Below are positions 8,345 to 14,625 of a stretch of 14,625 nucleotides of DNA, piece by piece. The stretch covers positions 1 through 14,625 of the forward strand of contig CAZMWM010000043.1 of NCBI GenBank assembly GCA_964570105.1, written 5' to 3'. The notes under the pieces were generated by a model. The model worked only from the letters and a program-made list of their open reading frames with translations. It was not told the origin of the DNA and did not search any database. This DNA comes from SIG673 sp964570105. Lineage in GTDB: Bacteria > Bacillota > Clostridia > Oscillospirales > CAG-272. The position numbers were made by a program, and so were the translations under genes. Each line of letters starts with the position of its first letter. Within the stretch, counting starts at the first letter, position 1.

Positions 8345-8350
8345 ATAGAC

Positions 8351-8508
8351 TGTCCAATTTTTGAGCTGATAAACCCGTAAAGTCGGACTAAGGCTCATTT
8401 TGCGGAGATCCCGTATGCTCAGCCCTCGGATACTGTGCGCTTTATGCGCACGTTTCACCCACCGATAGCTTGGTTTGCGGAAAAATACTTAAGAAAGGTG
8501 AAAAAGCT
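8351..8508 (+). promoter_or_regulatory. Structured rpsO leader, candidate S15 autoregulatory element
   Basis: The leader is long for a ribosomal protein gene. It holds a perfect hairpin GTGCGC/GCGCAC (8435-8440 with 8446-8451) and a 5-bp hairpin TGCGG/CCGTA (8401-8405 with 8411-8415). TGAGC (8362-8366) can pair with either of two GCTCA copies (8393-8397 or 8417-8421). TTTCACC (8453-8459) is exactly complementary to GGTGAAA (8497-8503), which includes the ribosome binding site, and ATAGCT (8465-8470) is complementary to AGCTAT (8505-8510), which includes the first two bases of the start codon. S15 represses its own translation through structurally unrelated leader RNAs in several bacterial groups; assignment of this leader to that role is inference. 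Confidence 0.55.
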
Positions 8509-8772
8509 ATGTTAAAGGAAGAGAAGCAGCAGATAATCGAGAGCAATGCTACTCACGAAAAAGACACCGGTTCTCCCGAGGTCCAGATCGCACTGCTCAC
8601 CACGAGGATCGCAAATCTTACCGAGCACCTCAAGGCAAACCCGAAGGATCATCACAGCCGTCGCGGTCTGCACAAGATGGTCGGTCATCGCCGTAATCTT
8701 CTCGGCTACCTTCAGAAGAAGGACATTGCACGTTACCGCGCAGTGATCGAGAAGCTCGGACTCAGAAAGTAA
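8509..8772 (+). CDS. rpsO: 30S ribosomal protein S15
   Basis: The product is 87 residues, against 88-89 in well-known S15 proteins, and matches the family throughout: D-T-G-S-P-E-V-Q-I-A-L-L-T-x-R-I near 18-33, then L-T-E-H-L-K, D-H-H-S-R-R-G-L, and L-L-G-Y-L-Q near 65-70. S15 is a primary binding protein of the 16S rRNA central domain that nucleates assembly of the 30S platform. The ATG at 8509 is chosen over an in-frame TTG at 8470 because AAAGGTG sits 8 bases upstream and the protein then begins where the family begins (MLKEEKQQII). It is followed by pnp, the usual order in Gram-positive bacteria. Translation is possibly repressed by its own product through the upstream leader. Confidence 0.98.
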   Translation: MLKEEKQQIIESNATHEKDTGSPEVQIALLTTRIANLTEHLKANPKDHHSRRGLHKMVGHRRNLLGYLQKKDIARYRAVIEKLGLRK

Positions 8773-9101
8773 TATCCGCGAGATCGCGGAGCCTTCTCCT
8801 TGGACGGTCGGCGCAAGAGTGCCCCGAAACGACCGCGGAGGGGGGATCGCGTGGGCTGCCTCCGGTCGTCTCGAGACCTTCCGGCGACAGCCCACAAGCT
8901 TTTGATCAAAGTGCCCGACGGACGGTATCCTTCCCGGATATAAGGGGAGAACTACCGCAAAACCGGTAGGGAACGGTCTTTTGTGCCCGTACCTCACGGA
9001 GATGACGCCGCGAGCTACGGACGTGACAGACCGTTCCTTAATTCGGATGAGAGAACGTCCGCCGAAGGCTGTTATAAAATAAAAAATCGGAGGAAAACAA
9101 G
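8773..9101 (+). ncRNA. Strongly structured rpsO-pnp spacer (pnp leader or processed RNA)
   Basis: No gene is seen in these ~330 bases, which are rich in inverted repeats. In order: TCCGCG/CGCGGA with an AGAT loop just after the rpsO stop (8775-8780/8785-8790); CGGTCG/CGACCG (8805-8810/8830-8835) around a smaller hairpin; GTGGGCTG/CAGCCCAC (8851-8858/8888-8895); CTACCG/CGGTAG (8952-8957/8964-8969); GGAACGGTCT/AGACCGTTCC (8970-8979/9028-9037); and CGGACGT/ACGTCCG (9018-9024/9055-9061), which crosses the preceding helix. The pnp ribosome binding site GGAGG (9089-9093) follows in an A-rich single-stranded stretch. In E. coli the pnp leader is a hairpin cut by RNase III and used for autoregulation by PNPase; a similar role is likely but inferred. 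I see no T-tract terminator and no good internal promoter. I do not recognise an Rfam family. Confidence 0.6.
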
Positions 9102-11285
9102 ATGTTCGAGAAGTTCAGATCATTCGAGTATACCCTTGCCGGACGCAAGCTTACGGTCGAGACCGGCAAAATGGCAGGTCTTGCAAACGGCTCCTGTCTG
9201 GTGCGTTACGGCGATACCACCGTGCTCGCCACCGCTACCGCAAGCGCAAAGCCGAGAGACGGCATAGATTTTCTGCCGCTGTCCGTTGATTTTGAGGCAA
9301 GGCTGTACGCCGCCGGAAAGATTCCCGGAAGCTTTAATAAGAGGGAAGGTCGCCCCACGGAGAAGTCCATACTCTCCAGCAGAGTCATAGACCGTCCCAT
9401 CCGTCCTCTTTTCCCCAAGGATCTGCGTAACGACGTAGCTCTTAACCTGCTCATCCTCTCGGTCGATCCCGACTGCGAGCCTGAGGTGGTGGCTATGATC
9501 GGCGCGTCCATCGCGCTTTCTATATCCGACATACCGTGGAACGGACCGATAGGCGGCGTCCACGTCGGACTTATAGACGGAAAGCCCGTTATCAACCCGA
9601 CCTACGAGCAGCGCAAGCAGAGCGTGCTCGAGCTTACCGTTGCCGCATCTCACAAAAAGGTCGTTATGATCGAAGCCGGCGCGAAGGAAGTGTCGGACGA
9701 CGATATGTTCAATGCAATTATGGTAGCGCACGAGGAGATAAAGTCGCTCTGTACGTTCATTGACGGAATAGTTGCAGAGGTCGGAAAGACCAAGTTCGAA
9801 TATCCCTCCTGCGAGCTTGACCACGATATGTTTGACGAGATATTCGCTTTCTGCGAGAAGGATCTTATGTTTGCTCTCGATACGGACGACAAGAATGTCC
9901 GCGACGAGAGAGTGGAGCCTATCAAGGACGCGATAATCGAGCAGTTTGGCGAAAAGTACCCCGACGTCTCCGCCATTATGGAGGAGCTGATGTACAAGAT
10001 GCAGAAGAAGATCGTTCGCCGCTGGTTGCTCGTTGACAAAAAGCGCGTCGACGGAAGAAGAATGGACGAGATACGTCCGCTCAACGCCGTTGCGGGTGTC
10101 ATTCCGAGAGTTCACGGCTCCGGTATGTTCACCAGAGGTCAGACGCAGGTGCTCACTATCTGTACCCTTGGTACTCTCAGCGAGGCACAGCTTCTTGACG
10201 ATATCGACGATCAGGTCGAGAAGCGCTATATGCACCATTACAATATGCCCGGATTTTCCACCGGTGAAGCAAAGGCGTCCAGAACTCCCGGCAGACGTGA
10301 GATAGGTCACGGCGCACTTGCGGAGCGTTCGCTCCTTCCCGTGCTTCCCTCGCAGGAGGATTTCCCGTACGCCATCCGTTGCGTTTCCGAGGTCATATCC
10401 TCCAACGGCTCGACGAGCCAAGCGTCCGTCTGCGGCTCTACGCTCGCACTTATGGATGCCGGAGTACCGATCTCCGCGCCCGTTGCCGGTATATCCTGCG
10501 GACTTATCACCGAGGATGACGGCTCGTGGTCTACTATGATCGATATTCAGGGACTTGAGGACTTTTACGGAGATATGGACTTTAAGGTCGCCGGTACTCA
10601 TAGGGGCATAACCTCCATTCAGATGGACCTTAAGATAGACGGTCTTACCCCCGAGATAATCAAGGAAGCCTTTGCGGTCACCCACAAGGGACGCGACTAT
10701 ATAATCGACGAGTATATACTCAAGGCTATCCCCGGACCTCGCGACGACGTTTCGCCTTACGCACCTAAGATGATAACCATGCACATAGATCCCGATAAGA
10801 TCCGTGAGGTCATCGGAAGCGGCGGAAAGGTCATCCAGAAGATAGTTGCAGATACCGGCGCGAAGATCGATATAGAGGACGACGGAAGCGTGTTCATCGC
10901 CGCCGTTGACCGCGACTCCGCCATCGCCGCGCAGAACATCATAAAGAATATAGTTTTCGAGCCGGAGGTCGGCGCTATATACGAGGGCAAGGTCACGAGG
11001 ATCATCCCGATAGGCGCTTTCGTTGAGTTTGCTCCCGGTAAGGAAGGTATGGTGCACATCTCAAAGCTGGAGAATTACCGCGTCGAAAAGGTCGAGGACG
11101 TCGTTAAAGAAGGCGACGTGATCAAGGTCAAGTTCCTCGGAACGGACGAAAAGGGCAGACTTAATCTTTCGAAGAAGGATGCTCAGGAAGGCTCTACCAT
11201 GATCGAGCGCGCACACACCGAGCCGAGGGGCGAACAGCATCACAGCCGCCCGTTCCGCCGTCCCGCTCAGTCTCGCGACGAGTGA
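9102..11285 (+). CDS. pnp: Polyribonucleotide nucleotidyltransferase (PNPase)
   Basis: PNPase degrades RNA 3' to 5' by phosphorolysis, releasing nucleoside diphosphates, and can run in reverse to add tails; it acts as a cytoplasmic homotrimer in RNA turnover. The 727-residue protein has all domains in order: first RNase PH domain (about 12-140, with REGRPTE at 81-87 and IDRPIRPLFP at 96-105), helical linker (~150-310), second RNase PH domain (~315-540), KH domain with GSGG near 572-575, and S1 domain (~621-692). Catalytic and metal residues equivalent to E. coli D486, D492 and K494 are present as D487, D493 and K495 in the E-D-F-Y-G-D-M-D-F-K segment; the phosphate-binding G-S-T-S-Q loop is at 436-440. 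A ~35-residue His/Arg-rich tail follows S1. The start is supported by GGAGG 8 bases upstream. It lies downstream of rpsO and is probably co-transcribed, with control through the structured spacer. Confidence 0.98.
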   Translation: MFEKFRSFEYTLAGRKLTVETGKMAGLANGSCLVRYGDTTVLATATASAKPRDGIDFLPLSVDFEARLYAAGKIPGSFNKREGRPTEKSILSSRVIDRPIRPLFPKDLRNDVALNLLILSVDPDCEPEVVAMIGASIALSISDIPWNGPIGGVHVGLIDGKPVINPTYEQRKQSVLELTVAASHKKVVMIEAGAKEVSDDDMFNAIMVAHEEIKSLCTFIDGIVAEVGKTKFEYPSCELDHDMFDEIFAFCEKDLMFALDTDDKNVRDERVEPIKDAIIEQFGEKYPDVSAIMEELMYKMQKKIVRRWLLVDKKRVDGRRMDEIRPLNAVAGVIPRVHGSGMFTRGQTQVLTICTLGTLSEAQLLDDIDDQVEKRYMHHYNMPGFSTGEAKASRTPGRREIGHGALAERSLLPVLPSQEDFPYAIRCVSEVISSNGSTSQASVCGSTLALMDAGVPISAPVAGISCGLITEDDGSWSTMIDIQGLEDFYGDMDFKVAGTHRGITSIQMDLKIDGLTPEIIKEAFAVTHKGRDYIIDEYILKAIPGPRDDVSPYAPKMITMHIDPDKIREVIGSGGKVIQKIVADTGAKIDIEDDGSVFIAAVDRDSAIAAQNIIKNIVFEPEVGAIYEGKVTRIIPIGAFVEFAPGKEGMVHISKLENYRVEKVEDVVKEGDVIKVKFLGTDEKGRLNLSKKDAQEGSTMIERAHTEPRGEQHHSRPFRRPAQSRDE

Positions 11286-11359
11286 TAAAATAGCGCGATA
11301 TTCGGGAATTTACCGCGTCGAGTGGGGATGCTCGGTTTCTGCATATCAATTGAATATCC

Positions 11360-11395
11360 AACAAATGCCTGCGCTTGTTCGCAGGCATTTGTTTT
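11360..11395 (+). terminator. Rho-independent terminator of pnp
   Basis: A perfect 14-bp stem (11360-11373 with 11380-11393) with a 6-nt loop ends in a GTTTT run at 11391-11395, about 75 bases after the pnp stop. On the minus strand the stem is not followed by a T-run, so its use by the converging spoIIE transcript is less certain; no other terminator for spoIIE is visible between 11360 and 11427. Confidence 0.88.
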
Positions 11396-11426
11396 AGAGG
11401 TGATACATATCAGCTCGTGATGTGGA

Positions 11427-13928
11427 TCAGGAGGCTTTGGCGGAGGTCGAGACGGACGATATACGGGTGACGACGACGGACATATCGTCGTGTGTGGGGG
11501 AAATGGGGATGGGAGAGCTGCGCAAGGCGCGTCCCGTGGCTTCCTCGAGTATCGCATCTGCCAACTCCTGTGGGGCGAGCGCCGCGTTTTCCTCTATCAG
11601 CTCTATCAGCCAAGCGCCGTCCTCTGCGTCCTGTGCCACGCCGTCGCTGGTCATTATCACGGTGTCTCCGTCACGCAGGGTGGATCTGACCTGCTCCGGT
11701 GTGGCTTCGGCGATTATCCCTACCGGCATCGAACGCGCCGAGACGCAATACACGGCGCCGTCTCTTACTATATACGAGCACGCCGCGCCGTTTTTAAGAA
11801 AGGAAGCCGCGCCGGTCATAAGGTCCAGCTCGAACATATCTATCGTGGCAAAGCATTCGTTTCCGCGCCTACGGAGCGCACTGCCTGCCATCCTTACCGC
11901 AAGCTCCTTATCTATCTCGCACGCGAGCAGGTCTTTCACTAAAGACGCGGCAATTTCCGCACTTTCAGCCGCCTCGCTTCCGCTTCCCATACCGTCGCTT
12001 ATTATCGAATAGTAGTATCCGTTGTCCGTGGAAAAGGCGGCGCAAACGTCTCCGCTACGCTCCTCCTGCGGATTACAGCTTATCGCGTGAGCGCTCAGAG
12101 CCGTGAAGCTCCGCGTGCTCTCGAACACCATCTTACCGCCGCTTTCACTGCTGAACACCGGAATGGAGAGTCTGACGCCGCACGCCCTTGAAAACGCTTC
12201 TCTGAGCCTTTCGGTGTCCGCGCCGACGGAGCTTGCGTCAACGCCATAGGCGATGACCTTCTTATTTCGCTTTCCGATGACCGAAAGCTCCGAAGGGGAA
12301 AAAGCAAGTGAGCTTGCGGCTTTTTTAACGCGTTGAGTCGACGTCTTGTCCGCCGAAAGCTCCTTCTCCGCGGTCTCGGCTATGTCCTTCAGCATTTCGG
12401 AAACGCATTCGTATTCCTCGGAAAAGCTTTCCGCCCGTCTCGGATCGGGGACGGATGCACGCAGCTCGCGGCTCTCGCATATCCTCAGTATCTCTTTTTT
12501 AAGCTCGTTCGGTCGTAGGCAATGAAAGTCGCTCGGAAAGTCCGCAGACCTGCGTATCTCGGAGGAGCTGTTTGGTCGGTAAAGCAACCAACCTACGGTT
12601 TTTACCGCGTCTTTCGTTCTTTTTCGCTCGTTTTCCCAGCATATGGACACCATCGGACAGCTGTCGCAAACGCCGTGACAGAGTCTCTCGCAGACCGCGT
12701 CAATATCGGGAAAGCGCACCGCGTCCGCGGAGTCGAGCCGCTTTTTACAGTCTCCGGACAGCTGCATAAATGCTTCCGAGATGACGTACAGTCTTTTTGT
12801 GCTCAGCTCTCTGCCGTCCTCCGTCGGCGTACTTTCCGCCGTGGGTACCGTTTCGGATGCGTCTCTTCGGGGAAGGGGGAAGCCATCGGAAAGAAAATCG
12901 TATCTGAGGACGGGTGTTACCGCGGCAAGCGCTATCACACATTCCGGTATCCAATGCAGAAAGCCTTGGTAACGTTGCGTGATCACAGCCGTTACACAGC
13001 TTGCGGCACAGGCGATGCCGGTGGCGAGCGTTGCCGGGGAGGATGACAACATACCGATAAATGCGCCGTTTACCGCGAGAGACGCGGCAAATCGCGGCAT
13101 ATAGATGTATCCGAGCGCAAATCCCACAAGTCCTCCTCGCACCGTTCCCCCTCTGTATGCCGTTGCGGAGGTAAAGAATATCGCGACAAGTGCCGACGCC
13201 GAACAGCCGGCGAAGGTGTACCCCAAGGTCTTAAGCGACCACACGGTCAGTGCGAAAACGGAATACATCGATATTTCGTAATACAGCCGCTCGGCAAGGG
13301 GCGGTCGTTTGCCTTTGGCGGTCGGATATCCGGAGAAGAACGCGCCGAATACGAAGCAGAGCGTCGGGGTGGAGAGCAGGAGCGTCAATGTCTGTGCAAG
13401 GACGTCGAGGTCGAGTCCGTTTTTCGATACGTATATCGCGGTGCAAACGAGCGACAGCAGAGTTGCGCTTCCGAGCTTGATAAGCGGTGACTCTCCGAAC
13501 GCTCGGCAGTGTTCGCCGCCGCGTCCCCTGCGTCTCCATTCGCTCGTGCCTATCCGAAGAGCAAAGATTCCGGTGATCAGTACCGCTCTCAGCAGTGAAA
13601 AGCTCCCGGGGCTGAGTGCGTGTACCGTCAATACGGCGTAAGCCACGGGAGCGTACGTTCCCGATGAACAGAACAGCGCGTCTGCGACGGGGTAGCAAAG
13701 TCCGTCGAAGGGACCGAGTGTTATGCCCTTTATGCTCGGAGCGCCGCAGAGCAGTGCGAGATACGTGATAACTCCGGTGAATACGGCTCCGCACAAGGTA
13801 AGAAACCGTTCCTTGACCGTCATCCTACCGAACAGTCCGGCGGTGATGCCGTTCCAGCTCGAGTACGCGTCCTCAAACATTCCTTTCTTTTTTTCGTTGT
13901 TCCGGCTTTTTTCTTCGTACCTTGACAT
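11427..13928 (-). CDS. spoIIE: Stage II sporulation protein E, membrane PP2C-type phosphatase
   Basis: SpoIIE sits at the asymmetric septum, interacts with FtsZ, and dephosphorylates the anti-anti-sigma factor SpoIIAA to switch on sigma-F in the forespore. The 833-residue length matches B. subtilis SpoIIE (827). Residues ~41-341 hold about ten hydrophobic helices. A central region follows with a Cys cluster (C413, C417, C421, C424, C430, then W). The C-terminal PP2C domain (~550-825) carries the hallmark S-D-G-M-G-S-G at 644-650, G-D at 626-627, T-S-D-G-V-A at 760-765 and H-D-D-M-S at 813-817, supplying the metal-binding aspartates. The start ATG at 13928 has AAAGGA 10 bases upstream. The gene converges on pnp and is monocistronic as far as the window shows. 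Its presence implies an endospore former, or recent descent from one. Confidence 0.97.
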   Translation of the reverse strand: MSRYEEKSRNNEKKKGMFEDAYSSWNGITAGLFGRMTVKERFLTLCGAVFTGVITYLALLCGAPSIKGITLGPFDGLCYPVADALFCSSGTYAPVAYAVLTVHALSPGSFSLLRAVLITGIFALRIGTSEWRRRGRGGEHCRAFGESPLIKLGSATLLSLVCTAIYVSKNGLDLDVLAQTLTLLLSTPTLCFVFGAFFSGYPTAKGKRPPLAERLYYEISMYSVFALTVWSLKTLGYTFAGCSASALVAIFFTSATAYRGGTVRGGLVGFALGYIYMPRFAASLAVNGAFIGMLSSSPATLATGIACAASCVTAVITQRYQGFLHWIPECVIALAAVTPVLRYDFLSDGFPLPRRDASETVPTAESTPTEDGRELSTKRLYVISEAFMQLSGDCKKRLDSADAVRFPDIDAVCERLCHGVCDSCPMVSICWENERKRTKDAVKTVGWLLYRPNSSSEIRRSADFPSDFHCLRPNELKKEILRICESRELRASVPDPRRAESFSEEYECVSEMLKDIAETAEKELSADKTSTQRVKKAASSLAFSPSELSVIGKRNKKVIAYGVDASSVGADTERLREAFSRACGVRLSIPVFSSESGGKMVFESTRSFTALSAHAISCNPQEERSGDVCAAFSTDNGYYYSIISDGMGSGSEAAESAEIAASLVKDLLACEIDKELAVRMAGSALRRRGNECFATIDMFELDLMTGAASFLKNGAACSYIVRDGAVYCVSARSMPVGIIAEATPEQVRSTLRDGDTVIMTSDGVAQDAEDGAWLIELIEENAALAPQELADAILEEATGRALRSSPIPISPTHDDMSVVVTRISSVSTSAKAS

Positions 13929-13980
13929 TTTTTATCATTTCCTTTCGTTCCGAATTTGAAATTTTTACGCTCTCGCTACA

Positions 13981-14008
13981 ATGATACCACATATCCTTTG
14001 CTGAAAAA
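13981..14008 (-). promoter_or_regulatory. Weak candidate sigma-A promoter for spoIIE
   Basis: On the minus strand TTTTTC (14008-14003) and TATCAT (13986-13981) are separated by 16 bases, leaving a ~45-55-base leader to the ATG at 13928. A Spo0A-box-like TCTCGAA (6 of 7 to TGNCGAA) lies ~20-30 bases further upstream, on the minus strand within 14026-14037. In B. subtilis spoIIE is transcribed by sigma-A with Spo0A~P. Both elements are weak matches. Confidence 0.35.
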
Positions 14009-14021
14009 CGTCACATCCCGC

Positions 14022-14125
14022 CAGCTTTTCGAGAAAAGCTGTGGCAAAAAGAGTTTCCCTTCGGGAAACTCGGCGTAACAAGGCTTCGCCATTGTTACGC
14101 GCAAGGATGTAAACTTTAGCAAAAG
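14022..14125. repeat. Hairpin-chain repeat, copy A
   Basis: Three hairpins in a row: CAGCTTTTC/GAAAAGCTG (14022-14030/14033-14041), GAGTTTCCC/GGGAAACTC with a TTC loop (14051-14059/14063-14071), and GCGTAACAA/TTGTTACGC enclosing GGC-TTC-GCC (14073-14081/14092-14100). These are followed by the single-stranded block GCAAGGATGTAAAC. The framework CTGTGGC ... GTTACGCGC-AAG-ATGTAA recurs in copy B at 14463-14520 with different stem bases that still pair. It is non-coding. Confidence 0.7.
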
Positions 14126-14284
14126 CTTCTGAGTAGCTTCGCGGTTGAGGTTTTTAATTCCATCAAGGATAGAGCTTTAAATATTTATGTGTTATGCGCA
14201 AGGTTTCGAGGAGACCGGTGTGCCTACAACCATCAAAACTCCGCGCCACTTTAGTGGCGGAGGTACGCCAATCAGTGTTCGCAC
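14126..14284. other. Non-coding stretch with minor inverted repeats
   Basis: No gene is seen. GTTATGCGCAAGG at 14191-14203 is a near match to GTTACGCGCAAGG of copy A (14094-14106), possibly a third, decayed copy. GCCAC/GTGGC with a TTTA loop lies at 14245-14258, and GGTACGCC (14262-14269) pairs with GGCGTACC (14293-14300) across the left edge of the next element. Confidence 0.5.
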
Positions 14285-14408
14285 CAATTTAGGGCGTACC
14301 GTAGGCTCCCTTGTGTAAAGGGAGCTGTCGCCGAAGGCGACTGAGGGATTGTAAAAACCAAAATTCCGCGTTTAAACAAAATTTCGAGAAACGATGGTAC
14401 TCCTTGAG

Positions 14409-14434
14409 CCTTCTCCAGTGGGAGAAGGGGGGGG
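14409..14434. repeat. Hairpin CCTTCTCC/GGAGAAGG followed by an eight-G run
   Basis: An 8-bp inverted repeat (14409-14416 with 14421-14428) with loop AGTG lies inside the MITE-like element; its right arm runs into eight consecutive G (14427-14434). It is a separate module from the terminal arms and is probably part of the same repeat family. Confidence 0.55.
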
Positions 14435-14462
14435 ACGCGATAGCGGTGGATGAGGTGTCATA

Positions 14463-14520
14463 CAGTTGCCGCAGGCAACTGTGGCTTGCGTGACGAAGTC
14501 ACGTTACGCGCTAAGATGTA
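14463..14520. repeat. Hairpin-chain repeat, copy B, inside the MITE-like element
   Basis: CAGTTGCC/GGCAACTG with loop GCA (14463-14470/14474-14481) is followed by TGGC and CGTGAC/GTCACG with loop GAA (14489-14494/14498-14503), then TTACGCGC and AAGATGTAA. It matches copy A (14022-14125) in framework but lacks the middle GAGTTTCCC hairpin, and stem bases differ in a pairing-preserving way. Confidence 0.7.
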
Positions 14521-14625
14521 AGACATTAACTAAAATCAGCGTTTTTATTTGACAATCCCTCAGTCAGCTACGCTGACAGCTCCCTTTACACAAGGAGAGC
14601 CTATGGCACGCCCCTGAATTAGTTC

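Larger units (their letters stand above)
14286..14621. mobile_element. MITE-like element with ~60-70-bp imperfect terminal inverted repeats
   Basis: The left arm (about 14286-14352) and the reverse complement of the right arm (about 14552-14621) align over ~60 bases with one single-base indel and a cluster of substitutions in one stem; the blocks TTGTGTAAAGGGAGCTGTC and GACTGAGGGATTGT are identical. Each arm itself folds into two hairpins: GCTCCCTT/AAGGGAGC (14305-14312/14318-14325) and GTCGCC/GGCGAC (14327-14332/14336-14341), the latter replaced by GTCAGC/GCTGAC (14563-14568/14572-14577) on the right. The ~200-base interior has no transposase, so the element would need a helper in trans. Arms of this type recur in gut Clostridia genomes to my knowledge. 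The right end is close to the window edge, so the exact end and any target duplication cannot be fixed. Confidence 0.6.

Noticed and set aside
8234..8458. N-terminal extension of the first TSUP gene up to 8458
   Set aside because: It would run through the divergent rpsO promoter and leader, adds no family sequence, and the ATG at 8233 has a strong ribosome binding site.
8470..8508. In-frame TTG start for rpsO, 13 codons upstream
   Set aside because: S15 proteins begin at the equivalent of the ATG at 8509, which has its own well-spaced ribosome binding site.
8775..8800. Hairpin after rpsO as a terminator
   Set aside because: The stem (TCCGCG/CGCGGA) is followed by GCCTTCTCC with no T-run, so strong intrinsic termination is unlikely; it may be a 3'-end stabiliser or processing site.
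9040..9085. Possible internal promoter just upstream of pnp (TATAAA at 9073-9078)
   Set aside because: No acceptable -35 box is found 16-18 bases upstream; the A/T-rich run is better explained as an unstructured ribosome landing site.
9120..11057. A 645-codon open frame antisense to pnp
   Set aside because: It lies entirely opposite a certain PNPase gene. Its translation is low-complexity in character and shows no known motif, and strong codon bias in the sense gene removes stops from this frame.
11422..12012. A 196-codon plus-strand open frame opposite the 3' part of spoIIE
   Set aside because: It is antisense to the conserved PP2C domain, lacks a ribosome binding site, and its Ser/Ala-rich product has no recognisable fold.
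14311..14493. A 60-codon plus-strand open frame near the right end
   Set aside because: It lies across the inverted-repeat arm and hairpins of the MITE-like element, has no ribosome binding site, and its translation follows the repeat sequence.

Overview
The window reads as chromosomal DNA of an endospore-forming Bacillota, most likely an animal-gut member of class Clostridia. The reasons are a full-length SpoIIE, the Gram-positive-type rpsO-pnp pair, strong AGGAGG-like ribosome binding sites, a giant BspA-type leucine-rich-repeat surface protein, two split-half TSUP permease genes, and an intergenic hairpin repeat of a type I associate with gut Clostridia. The genus cannot be fixed from the sequence alone.

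Layout. Positions 1-4929 (+) are the 3' part of a very large LRR_5/BspA-like gene that runs off the left edge. It ends at a rho-independent terminator (4967-5001) that probably also serves the converging gene. Positions 5038-8233 are all on the minus strand. Read in transcription order they are two half-size TauE/SafE (TSUP) membrane genes (8233-7407), a strong extended -10 promoter overlapping the end of the second TSUP gene, an unrecognised 233-residue protein with a possible SPFH-like core (7281-6580), and a YifB/ComM-type AAA+ ATPase (6579-5038) whose ATG directly follows the previous stop codon.

Positions 8316-11395 (+) are the rpsO-pnp unit. It has a strong extended -10 promoter, a ~158-nt leader with segments complementary to the rpsO ribosome binding site and start codon, rpsO, a ~330-nt strongly structured spacer, pnp, and a 14-bp-stem terminator. 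Positions 13928-11427 (-) encode SpoIIE, the sporulation phosphatase that activates sigma-F, converging on pnp.

Positions 13929-14625 hold no credible gene. They hold a chain of hairpins in two related copies whose stems differ by compensatory changes, and a ~335-bp MITE-like element with ~60-70-bp imperfect terminal inverted repeats reaching the right edge.

The protein-coding content is mostly ordinary. The parts most worth a second look are non-coding: the rpsO leader, the rpsO-pnp spacer with two competing or pseudoknotted helices, and the covarying hairpin repeats beside spoIIE. No defence system, CRISPR array, tRNA or rRNA was seen.
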